A stretch of DNA of 64,000 nt, from positions 1-64,000 of the forward strand of contig WEDG01002518.1 of the NCBI GenBank assembly GCA_017591395.1, given 5' to 3'. The DNA comes from Schistocephalus solidus. Taxonomy: Eukaryota; Platyhelminthes; Cestoda; Diphyllobothriidea; Diphyllobothriidae. Shown piece by piece: positions 35,271 through 47,095 of the stretch (the first letter of the stretch is position 1; each line of letters starts with the position of its first letter). The position numbers and the translations under genes were made by a program. The notes below the pieces were generated by a model. It saw only the letters and a list, made by a program, of their open reading frames with translations, had not been told where the DNA came from and made no database searches.

Positions 35271-36370
35271 AACATCCCCCATAGAGGCAGTTAACCTCTT
35301 ATACTCTACCCCTTTTTACAATTCGAGCTGTCTTGCTAGGCGTGAGATCCCCGTATAAGGAGAAGCTACTCTCAAACTTCCTTTCCAAGTAACTTAAAAA
35401 ACCAGAAAACAACTTCCTGATCCCTCTGTAAGTTGTGTATCCACAGTCCGGAAAATTAGAGAAATTCACGCTCTTGTTGAAAAAATGGAAACAAACAAGT
35501 ACATAACAAGAGAACACCGGGCAAAAGAGTCCCCCGAAAGTACAACCCAAATCGTTCGGGGAGAAATGAATAGTTATCTTAAACCAGAACCCTAAATTAT
35601 GACCGATGACTCGGGACAAGTAATAAAGAATGAAAATCAAATAAAAAAATATTCGACAAGAACCTTTTTTTGAAAGCTAATCAAAAGTTTATTTTTTCAG
35701 GATTTCCTCATCCCAAGCTTAAATTATTACCTGATTTTTGGATAAAATTTGCATTTTTAACACTATCACCTGCTTATAGCTGTGGTGCTCGTCCTCTCCT
35801 ACGGACGGGAACCTTTAGAGACATCGTTTTCACTCGACATAGCCTCATTATTGGTCAGGTGGATCCTTTATTCTAAGAAGTTTTCTCAAGCACGTATAAA
35901 GGTCCTTAGTGTAAATTGTTGACAAACTGTCACAGAAAATCATTTGCCTGATTTTTCCAAAGTTGACCAAATTAAAGCCTACTCCAAGCAAAAATGAGAA
36001 TGAAAATCTCAGCTCATAGCAAGCTATTAGCCGTTGAACCGAAGCGTTGCTAAGTTGCATCTTGCAGTCACCGCAGTGCTTTGCATATGCAACGAGTTGG
36101 TACAGCTAAGCAGCTTGTTTTAATCTGCTTTACAAAATTTTAATGATTTTATTTTAAAGTTTGGATCAGTTTTTTCTATACTGGGGAACTTATTTGACGA
36201 TGGTATCTCTGCTTTTCCTTCTCAGGAATGTCAGCGTCTGAAGTCTCTCGTCCATTTGGTCGACAGTGAAACATTAGACCGACAGAAGAGACATTATAAT
36301 GTTATTTTAAAAAAATGTTTCCCGAGATAGATGACCTTTTGACGCTGCCGTAGACTTCCTGTGCTCGTGC
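35271..36370. other. No recognisable gene
   Basis: AT-rich sequence up to the target duplication of the Ty3 element. Open frames at 35299-35640 (minus) and 35670-35876 (plus) have no recognisable motifs. Confidence 0.3.
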
Positions 36371-36375
36371 GGCTT

Positions 36376-36865
36376 TGTTACGGAGACGGGATCCACAGTT
36401 GAGTCGTGACCCAAGGCGGAAATGGCACGTGTTCACGCACGCCGAATTAGGCCAAGCTGGCTGAGAAAAATGCGCAGGCAACCAGGCAACCAATTGGTAT
36501 GCGCCGCTGCACCGAGCACGCCTCGAGCCCCCAGGCACGTGTGTTGCCAAATTCGAGAATTTGCGCCGCTGCACCGAGCACGCGTCAAGTCTCCAGGCAC
36601 GCGTGCGGCCCAAATTCGAGAAGTTTCCGCCAGGGTTTTTCCAACGTGAGACGCGACCAATCAAAGCAAGTCACGTTGCAGGCCAGAAAGTTTCAGAACG
36701 CTTTCCGTCACGATTGGTCGGAATGTTCGAGAACCTCGAGAACTAAATAAATAGGCGATAGTTTATGAGCTTGAGATCTGCTGTTTTCAATTGGCCCAGA
36801 ATAAAGTGTTTTGTTCCAGAAACCGGCTTTGCCTTTTCCTCTATCACACCCGTCGGGATATAACA
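36376..36865 (+). repeat. 5' LTR of the Ty3 element
   Basis: It carries two imperfect 62-bp tandem units (CGCCGCTGCACCGAGCACGC ... AAATTCGAGAA, about 36497-36625). A CCAAT box (GACCAATCAA, about 36655) and an inverted CCAAT box (ATTGGT, 36713-36718) follow. Then comes an A/T-rich TATA-like TAAATAAATA (36744-36753) and AATAAA (36800-36805). This order is that of a pol II promoter followed closely by a polyadenylation signal, as expected for U3-R-U5. Confidence 0.92.
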
Positions 36866-37790
36866 AACTGGCGATGCAGATGTCCGAACTTATGATTACA
36901 ACAGAACAAATGCAGCAGTTACTCGACGCCCAACTGGCCGGTTTTGAGGCTCTGTTTTCGGAAATGCAAAACAGTTGGACTCCGGCTGGGAAGAACAAAC
37001 GTTAAGACCGGATAACAGAATTTAACTACGATCCCGACGGTGGCGTTAACTTTGAACTTTAGAACCGAAAATATGCACTTCTATTTGAAGAGGAAGGTTC
37101 AACTTTGTAGGACAAAGAAAAGGTGAAAGTTCTGCTTTTGAAGCAAGGACAGCGCGAACATGAGCGGAACGTAAAGTTCATTTGGCCATAGAAGGTGGTA
37201 GATATTTCATTTGAGGAAACGGTTAAGAATTTGGAATCGTTGTTCAGTTTCACAAAATCCTTATTTATTCGACGTTATTGGTGTTGTAAAATAGAACGGC
37301 AGCCTCACGAAGACTATTTTGACCTAGCTGGCCGATTGAATGATGCCTATCACCAAGCAGACCTATAACAAGCCACTTGTCCGCAGATAAATGCACTTCT
37401 TTTTATTAAATCACTAACTCTGCCGGAGACTGCTGACGTCCGCACACGATTGCTCGCTCAGCTAGATCAGGAAACCGAGATGACGTTGCAACAACTAGCA
37501 GAGGAGTGTGTCCGGAGCATAAATATCAAAAATGACACTAGGCTGATTGGTGACGTAAACAGCAACCTATGCGTGTTTTTGACACGAAAGCGAGTAGACC
37601 GAAGGAGAACTCGAGTTTTGCAAGGAAACCAAAGACGGCTTGCTGGCACTGTGGCGGGTGGCATGTTGTGTCAAATTGTCCATATCGCATAAGAAGGTGT
37701 TACAAGTGTTCGCGGGTTGGTCACAAAGCGACACACTGTCACGCAAAACAATCGAGCCTAGGAAAGAGATGTAATGTTATCGCGTAGCAC
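36866..37790 (+). pseudogene. Gag-like region with two zinc knuckles
   Basis: Reading begins just inside the LTR with MSELMITTEQMQQLLDAQLA. Toward the end come two knuckles: CWHCGGWHVVSNC (Cx2Cx3Hx4C) and CYKCSRVGHKATHC (Cx2Cx4Hx4C), at about 37641-37742. Such a pair, the first one residue short, is what I recall from K02A2.6-like elements. Knuckles of this type bind the element RNA in the particle. Frame changes and a stop at about 37003 break the reading. Confidence 0.8.
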
Positions 37791-37799
37791 GATTCCCAT

Positions 37800-38222
37800 G
37801 TGCTTAGTTGCGAAGACAGAAAATACTTGACGGTCAATATTGATAGACAACCCGCTAGGCTGCAGGTCGACACGGCTTCAGACCTTACGATAATCATCAT
37901 AGACATGTGGGAGGCTCTTGGGTCACCTGAACTGAAACCAACAGCCGTTCGGGCCTGGGCATCAAATAACACGCAAATGAAATTTGAGGGCGTTTTTCAG
38001 GCCACTACAGTTTTCAAGGACAAAGCCTGTATCACAGCCATTTACGTCTCAAAGTCTGAAAACGATCTGTTTGTCAACAAGACAATCTTACAGTTGGGTC
38101 TGTGGAGTCGACCATTCCAGGAGATATGCTGTGCTGTAAACATAACGAAAGAGGACCTGAGGAAAAAAATATGCCGAACGCATGGGGATGTCAGTGGGAA
38201 CGTGCACATAAACTACAGTTAG
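37800..38222 (+). pseudogene. Retroelement aspartic protease region
   Basis: The frame has LTVNIDRQPARLQVDTASDL; the catalytic Asp-Thr is at about 37869-37874 but the usual third Gly is Ala. It continues with a Trp-x-x-Leu-Gly-x-Pro-x-Leu segment and ends near the RT start. It follows the zinc knuckles as expected for Ty3 Gag-Pol. Confidence 0.75.
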
Positions 38223-38229
38223 TTTGAGG

Positions 38230-39590
38230 GTGAACCAGGGAAAAAGCATGTATTCAAACAAAGTCGACGCGTTCCATTTGCAGTACAATCAGCAAATGAG
38301 GAAGAACTGGAACGTTTACAACAGAATGGCATTATCTGCCCCACCAACTTTTCAGCGTGGACAGCCCCGATAGTTGCGGCAAAGAAGCCTAACGGGAGAA
38401 AAAGTTATTGCGCAGATTATTCAACTGGGTTGAATGACGCTTTAGAAGACTTTCATCACCCTCTGCCGATTGCGCACACATTTTTGCGACGTTGAATGAA
38501 GAAAAGGTTTTCGCAATGATTGATCTTTCTGAGGTGTATCTCCAGCTACCGGTTGATGAGGCTGCGCAGGAGATGTTGACAATTAATACACATAAGGGTA
38601 TATTAAAATATACTCATCTCAACTATGGCGTCAAAACGGCACCCAGTATATTCCAGCAGCGTATGGAGACCATGCTTACAAATATCCGTGGGACTGTTGC
38701 TTACTTGGATGACATTTTGATCGTCGGTCGTACAGACGAGAATATGTTTCAAAGACTCGATTAGGTCATGGAAAATCTTATTGATTATGTCCTAAAAATA
38801 AATTTGGAGAAGAGTGAGTTCCTTCGAAAAAATATCTACTACTTTGGATTTGTAGTAAGCGAGGCAGGACGCTCACCAGATCCAGAGAGAGTTACAGTAT
38901 GCAAGAATGTGAAGGTGCCAAAGAATTTACGTTACCTACAATCATTTATGGGCTCGGTCAGCTGCTACTCGCCATTTATTGCAGGGCTTCACAACTTAAA
39001 GCCACCTTTGAACCGACTGCTTTGCAAAGAAGCAAATTTGACTGGTCTGCAGACTGTCAGGAAGCGTTTGACATTATCAAGGCGAAGATTACTGAGTCAA
39101 ATTCGCTCTCACCTTTCGAAGCCGAGAAAGAAACTATTGTCCAGGCGGATGCATCTGAGTACGGGTTAGGCGGCGTTCTCCTTCAGAAGGATTCGGACAG
39201 AAAAATCCTGCCCTTAATGTATGTCGCCAGAGCACTTACAAAGGCAGAATAAAAACTACAGTCAAATCGAGAAAGAGGCACTGGAGATCATCTTTGCAGT
39301 ACAGAAATTTCATCAGTTCATTTACGGTTGACATTTTTTCCTCCACACAGATCATAAGCTAATTAAGTTTTTGTTGGGCACAAATAGTGATGTGTCCCAG
39401 TACGCGGTGAAGAGGATGCAACGGTAGAGTACCATCCTCTTGAGTTATGACTTCACAATTCAACACATGCCCACTCAGAAGTTAGGGGCTCCGGATGCTT
39501 TATCACGACTGAGCGTAAGTGACGAAAATCCAGAAGATGTGGTGATCGAAAGCACTTTGATACAAAACGATGAATAATTTAGAGGCGGCA
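38230..39590 (+). pseudogene. Reverse transcriptase and RNase H region
   Basis: RT: ELERLQQNGIICPTNFSAWT before the fingers, KVFAMIDLSEVYLQLPVDE, LNYGVKTAPSIFQQRME, the active site AYLDDILI (38699-38722), then INLEKSEFL and YFGFVVSEAG. RNase H: FDWSADCQEAFDIIKAKI, IVQADASEYGLGGVL, a stop near 39250, HTDHKLIKFLL, and GAPDALSRL. At least four in-frame stops interrupt the region. The catalytic YLDD is intact. Confidence 0.92.
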
Positions 39591-40623
39591 TACGGCAGGT
39601 GCCCCTCACAGCCGAAACTATCAAAGCAACCACCACAGCAGACCCACTATTGCGCCAGGTAAAGGAGTTTATTCGGAACGGTTGGCCCAATGAAGATAAG
39701 GTACACTCAGATATAAGGCCCTTCAGGAACTGGAAGGAGCAGTTGTTCATCAACAACAAGTTTTACGTGAACTTCACCCGGACACCAGGGTATGACTCGT
39801 ATGAAAAAACTAGCCCGAAGGTACGTATATTGGCCAGGAATTGATAACGAGGTTGAATCTTTTCGTTCGAAGTTGCGGTCCGTGTGGACGTTGCGCTAAG
39901 AATCCACCAAAAGTACCGCCAGTGCCATTGCCGGAGGTGACGAGACCGTGGACTAGAGTCCATATGGATTTTGCTGGACAATTTTTCAACCGCATGTTTC
40001 TAGTAGTCTTCGACGCATGGTCAAAGTAGGTAGAAGTTTTTGATGTCGTGGCAGCCACTGCTAGGTCACATCAAAAAAATACGGAAGAACTTATCTCCAG
40101 TTATGGCATCCCCACAGAGATTGTGACGGATAACGGCACCCAGTTTACGTCATCACTGTTCCGACAGTTGTGCCAGAAATGGGGAATCCGACATGTGACG
40201 TCACCGCCCTTTCATCCCCAATCGAACGGTCAAGCAGAACGTTTTTGACACCTTCAAGAGAGCTATGAGAAAGATGGTAACGCAGGGGTAAAAATTGACT
40301 ACCTCAACACGTTCACTTCTGGCCTACAGAACAACCCCAAAAAATGAGCTTGGTTGTTAAACACCAGCCAAACGTTTTCTGGGCAGACAACCTGATGTAC
40401 GACTACAGTACCTAAAACTTGAGGTTTGAGTTTCCCATAAGCCGGAAGACTATATTCGGGAGGTAGAAGAGGTGTTTACCCGAATTTATAACCCTGGCGA
40501 GAAACCGTGTGTAGAGGGCATTGTCAGGGAGTCGAAAGGCGTTATCTTTGAGGTGGAAACGGCAACAGGGATAATTAAAAGACATGCGAACCAGCTTAGA
40601 CGGAGGTTCACCACGCATGGCTA
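39591..40623 (+). pseudogene. Integrase region
   Basis: After a connecting segment the frame shifts to KKLARRYVYWPGIDNEVES and CGPCGRCAKNPPKVP (zinc-binding part). The core is HMDFAGQF, IVTDNGTQFTSSLF and PQSNGQAE. Asp to Glu spacing in the last two motifs is 35 residues (DD35E), as in functional integrases. Stops occur near 40029 and 40246. The C-terminal part reaches to about 40.62 kb; no chromodomain was recognised. Confidence 0.9.
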
Positions 40624-40793
40624 AATAGCCCTCGGTTTGCTATGAGACACTGTTGAGGTCCATATCACCGAAGAAGACACAAGGCCGATACCACCTCCCG
40701 TCTGCAAGAGTCATAGAAAAACACAACCACCAAAAAACTCATTGTGGACCCGAAGAAGAAACGATATGAGGTCCACCTTTCAAAAACGGGAGG

Positions 40794-41282
40794 TGTTACG
40801 GAGACGGGATCCACAGTTGAGTCGTGACCCAAGGCGGAAATGGCACGTGTTCACGCACGCCGAATTAGGCCAAGCCGGCTGAGAAAAATGCGCAGGCAAC
40901 CAGGCAACTAATTGGTATGCGCCGCTGCACCAAGCACGCATCAAGCCCCCACGCACGTGTGGCCCAAATTCGAGAAGTTGCATCGCTGCACCGAGCACGC
41001 GTCAAGTCCCCAGGCACGCGTGCTGCCCAAATTCGAAAAGTTTCCGCCAGGGGTTTTCCAACGTGAGAAGTGACCAATCAAAGCAAGTCACGTTGCAGGC
41101 CAGAAAGTTCCAGAACGCTCTCCATCACGATTGGTCGGAATGTTCGAGAACACCGAGAACTAAATAAATAGACGATAGTTTATGAGCTTGAGATCTGCTG
41201 TTTTCAGTCGGCCCAGAATAAAGTGTTTTGTTCCAGAAACCGGCTTTGCCTTTTCCTCTATCACACCCGTCGGGATATAACA
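40794..41282 (+). repeat. 3' LTR of the Ty3 element
   Basis: It has the same start TGTTACGG and end ATATAACA as the 5' LTR. It has the same pair of tandem 62-bp-type units (one shortened), CCAAT boxes, TATA-like TAAATAAATA and AATAAA. It is followed at once by the GGCTT target duplicate. Confidence 0.93.
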
Positions 41283-41404
41283 GGCTTCAACAACGAAATA
41301 GCGGAAGCCAAACCACTCCCTCACGCAGCAAAAAACCATCAATATTAGTCACCCATTTTTCACCAATCGAGGTGGACTCCATCTTTGCACAACGAGGTCA
41401 CATT

Positions 41405-43110
41405 TCTAGTTATCTAGAAGTTGCAAAATAAATAAATAAATAAATTTTATATTTAAGGCCCAGAGGGCCTTATCATTACAAACGTGGTATCATTGTTTAA
41501 ATAAACACAAAGTGGATGATTGCTGCACTATGTGAGCATCCATATGAACAGCAGAAATGAGTAGTATGTAGTAAGTAGTAATGAGTAGTAGTAGTAGTAG
41601 TAAGCATATCCGATTCAGAACGATTTAACATTCTCAAAACAAATGTCAACAATCTTTGGCATAAACGGTGAACTGGAAAGGAAGCAGTGAAAAAAACTCC
41701 GACGGTTAAATCGGAGGCAGCGTTTCGAGAGCCGCCAATTTAAAAAAAACTAGGAGAAAAAACTGCTTCACTAAAAAATTAATAGCTTAAGTCAATGGGA
41801 TAGTATTGTGATGTTGCTGACAACGTATGAGGGTTCGGAACGCTCCTTTTCGGGTAAAAGATAATATAACAGTCAGAACTACTGTTTATAGCCACCAGTG
41901 GAGGTGAGAGAGGAGGAACTCATCGTGGAAAACAGGTTCGACACAGAGAGGGGACGGTAGAGGTTACGAGATCACCATCGAGATGTAGCCTTGCTGACTG
42001 CATAGTCTACAACCAAAGAGGCGAAACCATAAGAACCCGCCTTGATCATCAACTGAAACTGGAGACTATCGTCAGGGTTGCAAAATCGGAGGAAAGTATC
42101 AAGGTTATCAAGAGTTGGCGATGCTAGTGTAAAAGGAGGGGACGAAAAACTGAATGCAAATAATGACTCTGCGGAGGATGATGGAAATATTTTTAAAGAC
42201 CAATATAATATCAAGGGAGCTGCCTCAAATAACAGGAGGACCCTTTTCAAAATCCAAAAGTTGCGTGTTTGGGAAGGAAACAGACAAAAAGACTTGATAT
42301 CATCCGAAGTTAAATTTTTGCGTAATTTTGCTTTGAAAATAGCTAATGTAGATGACAACCTTGTTTGCAATGGAAGAGTATTCCATATGGAAGCATTTTT
42401 GGAGGCAAAAAACTGAGAACGCTTAGTTATGGTGCTTAGGGGTGGTGAAATAATCATGGAGGAATTACGAGTGGCATAGGGTCGATCTACCAGAGTGAGA
42501 GCGTTAATTCGTGGGAGATTTGGGCTAGAGTTAACGCGAAAAAGGAAGCAGAGACCGGCTTCGGGTCTTCTAACCCACAGAAATTTAATGTTTTATAACA
42601 GAAATCTATCCATATAAGAAATACGGGATCCTGGAAGAGAAAAAGTAATCGAGTAAAAACTCTCTGAAAATTTTCAATCTTACTGCGGCCAGAGTCATTC
42701 TTCAGACTAAAGAACGGACAGCTCTATTATAGTATGGAAAGAACAAACACGTGGTACAGTCTGAAATTAATTTCCGTAAGGAATAAATTATGTGATATAA
42801 AACACTTATCTGTACAGCCTTTGCAGAAATACGATCTGCAGGAGGTGATAATGCTAGCTTATTCGTGTAACTTAGACCTAAGTCTCTTATAGTTGATCAT
42901 TCTAAAAGTGTACGTTTTTGAAATGCTAGGGGTCCGGGAAGCTTGGTGGGGCCAAAACACATGAAACTACTCTTAAATGGAGAAAATTCCATCTGCCAAC
43001 TAGAGCTCTAACGCAAATATTGTCAGTGTCTTTAGAAAATGAATAAATGCACTTGAGATCGTCAGCGTAAACGAAATGTTTCCTTTGTCGGGATCTTACA
43101 CCGATGGAGC
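41405..43110 (-). mobile_element. CR1-like LINE, 3' half
   Basis: Reading on the minus strand: FVYADDLKCIYSFSKDTDNI near 43080 (active site intact), then decayed thumb sequence, RINALTLVDRPYATRNSS, and FFASKNASIWNTLPLQTR with AIFKAKL, the usual C-terminal block of CR1/Jockey polymerases. At the lower-coordinate end the minus strand shows GGCCCTCTGGGCCTTAAATA and a (TTTA)n-like tail (41.41-41.45 kb). It lies head-to-head with the plus-strand LINE from 43.5 kb and directly after the Ty3 element. Confidence 0.75.
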
Positions 43111-43539
43111 GAAGGAATGCGTTTTCCCTCTCGCATAGATTTTTGGACTCTCAATCTATTATCCATAAGTCTGGTCATAGCTATGCAAACCATAACGAGA
43201 CGTAACAGCAATCTCCTCTGGTGCCCGGTTCAAAAACCCCCTTAACTTCTTCCAACGAATCCATGAACGCATTTTTCCACGCGAATAGGAATTTCAAACG
43301 CAGTAGCTATCAGCCATGTCGTAAGTCCGCCTTTAATGTCAGTGACTCCGTCTAAAGTGCCAAGACCGACTGCTTCTCCGTTTAAAGTAGCTTTCTTTGT
43401 ATTCTTCTGTTGACTTAGTCCAAAAATTTGGTCAAGTCCGCCTCGTTCCCATTCCACGCCATTCACTCCGGTCTCAGCTATCCAATCTAATAAACTTATC
43501 AATACCCCCGGAAAGTCTAAGTATGCTCCTTATTTAAGT

Positions 43540-46500
43540 CTCAAAAAGAAAGCGTCATTATAATTGGGAAACCTCCTAACCCTCCAGCATCTACTATGCA
43601 TACCCAAACTTTCCTCAACAATTATCTCAAACAAACAAATTCTCAGGCTCCCCAATTAATTAACTCTACCTCTTACGGTAACAGTTTTCCAAAACCATTT
43701 GTTCCATTTTCAAATCGGATTCTCCCCCCATCTTATTCCAATATTCCTCAAAATCATATTTTAAGTCCTTCTCCTATTTTAACTAACGCAGAAAATAGCC
43801 TTTCTCTCAATGGATACCACCCAAATATGTTTCTCTACAATAATCCTAATTTAGTTAACAGTAACAGTTTAGCAAATTGTAAACCGCAGCAATTTTACTT
43901 TCCGCCCAAACCTTCCTCCCTACAGTTTAGTTCCCTACCACCAAGTCTTTCCTTTTATAAACACTAATGAGCGTATATCACGTTCCTCAAATACGTTCAG
44001 TATAGTTTCACTCAACGCGAGGTCAGTCATGCCAAAGATGACTGAGCTAAGAACTGTAGCTTTAAGTTTGACCCAGATATTATGTGCTTCACAGAATCTT
44101 GGGCTCATGCTCTAATTTCAGACTCGACGCTTGCTTTAGATAATTTTAATTCATATCGATAAAGCGCGTTAAAAAACGTTGTGGTGGTTGTCTTCTTTAC
44201 GATAGATCGTCCCTTTGCATATTCCCCTTACGCTCTTAGCATTTCTAAGTTTACCGAAAATACTTGTATCGTTTCAGTCGTCCTCCCGTACAAGAGAAAA
44301 GCCATGATTGGCTGCGTTTATAATCCTCCTTGTTATTCCGGCAATGAAACTAAGCTCTGTGAGCTCTTTGAAAAAGTTACAGAAGCTCCATTTGATGTCA
44401 AAATAATCGTAGGAGATTTTAATTTGCCAGAAATCGACTGACATGCGAATACCTCGCCACCAAACCTTGAAAACTTGTTGAACAGGATTGATTTTTCAAG
44501 CATGTCTCAATTAGTAAGCTATCGGACTAGAAAAGATAGTATTTTGGATTAAATATTTACTAAATTGAGTCCATCATTTGCTTATGAATTTCCAGCAAAC
44601 CTTTTTACAAGTGATCACGCATTAATTCATTGCTGTTTTCCAGTCTCCTCCTATGTAAAGCCAGAAATAAAACGTACCTTTTTTGACTTGTCTCATGGTA
44701 ACAAAGAATTATTAAACAATTTTACAAGCACCCTGGATTGGCAAACTTTTTTCAAATAATGATCTAAGTGTTTTCCACAATACATTGCAGGGCCTAACAG
44801 AAGGCCTCAAGAGACCATTATATCAAATGCTGCTTATCCACGGCGCCCCATGTTCTTCAAAATCAGCTTAAAAATTACGAAAGCAGCTTAAGTATCCGTA
44901 AAAAAATTCGTTGTCTGCCCACTTAAGTATCGCGCAAATATTTGAATTAGCTACAAAAATGCGGATCGTTCGAGATAAGCGTAAGGAGTCTCCACCAATT
45001 AGAGATGATAATACTTCCAGATCTGCTGCTCAAGTGTTCCATCCCCGTTCTTCCGCTAAATCTCACCAAGTCATCCCGCCCTTACTCGATTGCAGCGAAC
45101 AGCACTTGCCGACATACCTGCGGGCACCTGTGTCAACGCTTCCCTGTCCTGAACTTTAATTACTCAATAAGCTGCAGTTCTTCCTCTTGAAACACCTGAA
45201 ACAACGATCAGGAGTTTTTTCACTGCCAGCTTGACCCTCTTCTGTATATATTTTTTGACCTTGCCTGTAAACTGGCAATAAATAAATAATTACACTACAG
45301 AGGATTTGGACAAAGCAGAATTGTTAAATTCCTTCCTTGTCAAAAATGTTACCCTTGAAGCCGATCCCGTCCCTTCGATCCCCCTGACAACTCATGAGTT
45401 GCTCACTAATATTGCTTTCGTTCCTAAAAATATTCGGAAACAGATAAGCTAACTTAATCAATCACACTCAGTCGGAACCGAAAACAATCCTAATTCCCTT
45501 ATTAAACAGCGAAGTGATTTCCTCCTTTGCTGAGCAAAGTGTTCTAAATGTTTTTCGAGAATGTTTTCGTTCTTGATTAATGGAAAATCTCTATTATTAT
45601 TCCAGTCATTAAATCTGGCTTTTGCTCGGATGTTCACAATTATCGCGGTGTTCATAAAACACCTGCTCTTGATAAACTGTTTGAAAAAACCAAATTGCCG
45701 TGCAACTAACAGATTTTTGCAATATCAATCAACTTCTCAGATCTTCCACACATAACTTCCTTCCCGATCGCTCTTGTGAAACATCTCACCTGTCTTTTCT
45801 AAATCTATTAACATCTCTTCGTAACGATCATCTTTCTGTGGTCGTTATCTATTTTGATCTTAGCAGGGCCTTTGATAAATTGCCTCATAGGAGACTTATA
45901 TTAAACTTCGAAGCCTTAGGACTTCGTAGTTCCCTTGTCGATTTCATTACGTCATATGTAATTAATCGTAAAAAAGGTCTAAGTGGGGTCATCATTTTCA
46001 GCTGAGAGCCCTATTGTAAGCTGGTCCTTCAAGGCACCTCTTTTGTTTTTGCTCTACATTTATAATATTTCATCCGCAGTTAAACACTCTCAGTCTTTTA
46101 TTTATGCGGACGCTCTTAAACGCATATATTCCTTCCCTAAATCTTCGGCCCAACGATGCTTTGAAGAAATCCGTGCAGACTTGCTAGCTCTTTCCGCGTG
46201 GAGATTAACGTGGCAAATGGAATTATCACCTTCTAAGTGTCGTTACATGTGCTTCGGGCTTGGCAGAGTACCACGAACACTTATTTTTCAAGGCATCCCT
46301 AAGAATGAATGTGTCATCATCAAGGACGAAAGTTTAAGCTTCACTGATAATTTATATCTGTCGCCTCATGCCGATAGAATAACGGCCAAAGCTACCCAGA
46401 ATTGTGGCTTTATCTCTTATAATTGCTATCTTCCTGAAATTAAATTAAGATGTTATAAAATGTTTATCCTTTCCATTCTTAAACATTGCTGTCAATTTTT

Positions 46501-47095
46501 TGGTTGAATGACCGAGTGAAGCCGTTCTAAAATTGAAAAGGTCCAAAGACATTTTACTTGGAATCTCTAACCTCCGACACTGTCAACTGCCTCGTACTCG
46601 ACCAGATGCCAGGTAACTTAACTAAAATGTCTTTGGGTTCAGAGAATGGAAGCTGGTTTCTGTCTCCTTCATCGTCTTAATAATAGTTACCCGAATTCCA
46701 GCACTTACTCCCGTTAGTCATCCGTACAACCTACGTAACTCTTCTCGGATTATACTGCCTCCTACATCCTCCACTTCTAAACTCCCTCTGTTCTTTGCTT
46801 CCATGTATTGCTTTCTTTGGAATAAAATGCCAATCGATATAAGGTTATCAAATAACCTGTCTATTTTTAAGCTAAGACTGCACATTTATCTAAATATTGC
46901 TTCAATTAACCTTCTATTTTCCTCTTCCATCCCGAGCAGCTTTAAAAGCTGGAACCGATATGATAACCAAAGTTATCGTAGTTTTCCCACAAAAAATACT
47001 TTCAAATATCCTAGAAAAAAGGATTTACATCCAAAATTCCAAACCTTAAAAGTCATGTTAGTCCTACCCTCTAACCTACCTGAAATTAGTTTCCA
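43540..47095 (+). mobile_element. CR1-like LINE, nearly full length, broken
   Basis: An Asn/Pro/Ser-rich leader (43596-43967) could be an ORF1 remnant. Endonuclease: MIGCVYNPPCYSG, VKIIVGDFNLPEID (catalytic Asp-Phe-Asn intact), TSDHALIHC. After a nested insertion the linker resumes with EDLDKAELLNSFLV near 45300. RT: FLPDRSCETSHLSFLNLL, VVVIYFDLSRAFDKLPHRRL, APLLFLLYIYNISSAV, and FIYADALKRIYSF, where the second active-site Asp is replaced by Ala. It ends with FLWNKMPIDIRLSNNLSIFK. Stops and frame changes make it inactive. Confidence 0.85.
44985..45292 (+). mobile_element. Nested CR1-like 3' UTR insertion
   Basis: GCCGACATACCTGC, GAACTTTAATTACTCAATAA GCTGCAG, ATCAGGAGTTTTTTCACTGCC and the end CTGGCAATAAATAAATAA match (reverse complement) the 3' end of the LINE at 48.0-50.9 kb. 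It interrupts the host LINE between endonuclease and RT linker. The left boundary is uncertain; the right is the AATAAATAAATAA tail at about 45.29 kb. Confidence 0.7.

Larger units (their letters stand above)
36371..41287 (+). mobile_element. Ty3/gypsy LTR retrotransposon, full length, inactive
   Basis: The element is 4.9 kb between 5-bp direct repeats GGCTT (36371-36375 and 41283-41287). It has LTRs of 490 and 489 bp, each starting TGTTACGG and ending ATATAACA. The internal order is gag, protease, RT, RNase H, integrase (pol order of Ty3/Metaviridae). Motifs recall the K02A2.6-like group of metazoan elements. Many in-frame stops and frame changes exist (for example near 38762, 39250, 39330, 39425, 39577, 39841, 40029, 40246), so no intact polyprotein is encoded. 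LTRs differ from each other at a couple of dozen positions by eye, so the insertion is not recent. No envelope gene is seen. Confidence 0.95.

Noticed and set aside
40741..40793. Envelope gene or chromodomain at the 3' end of the Ty3 element
   Set aside because: No room and no motif between the integrase C-terminus and the 3' LTR.
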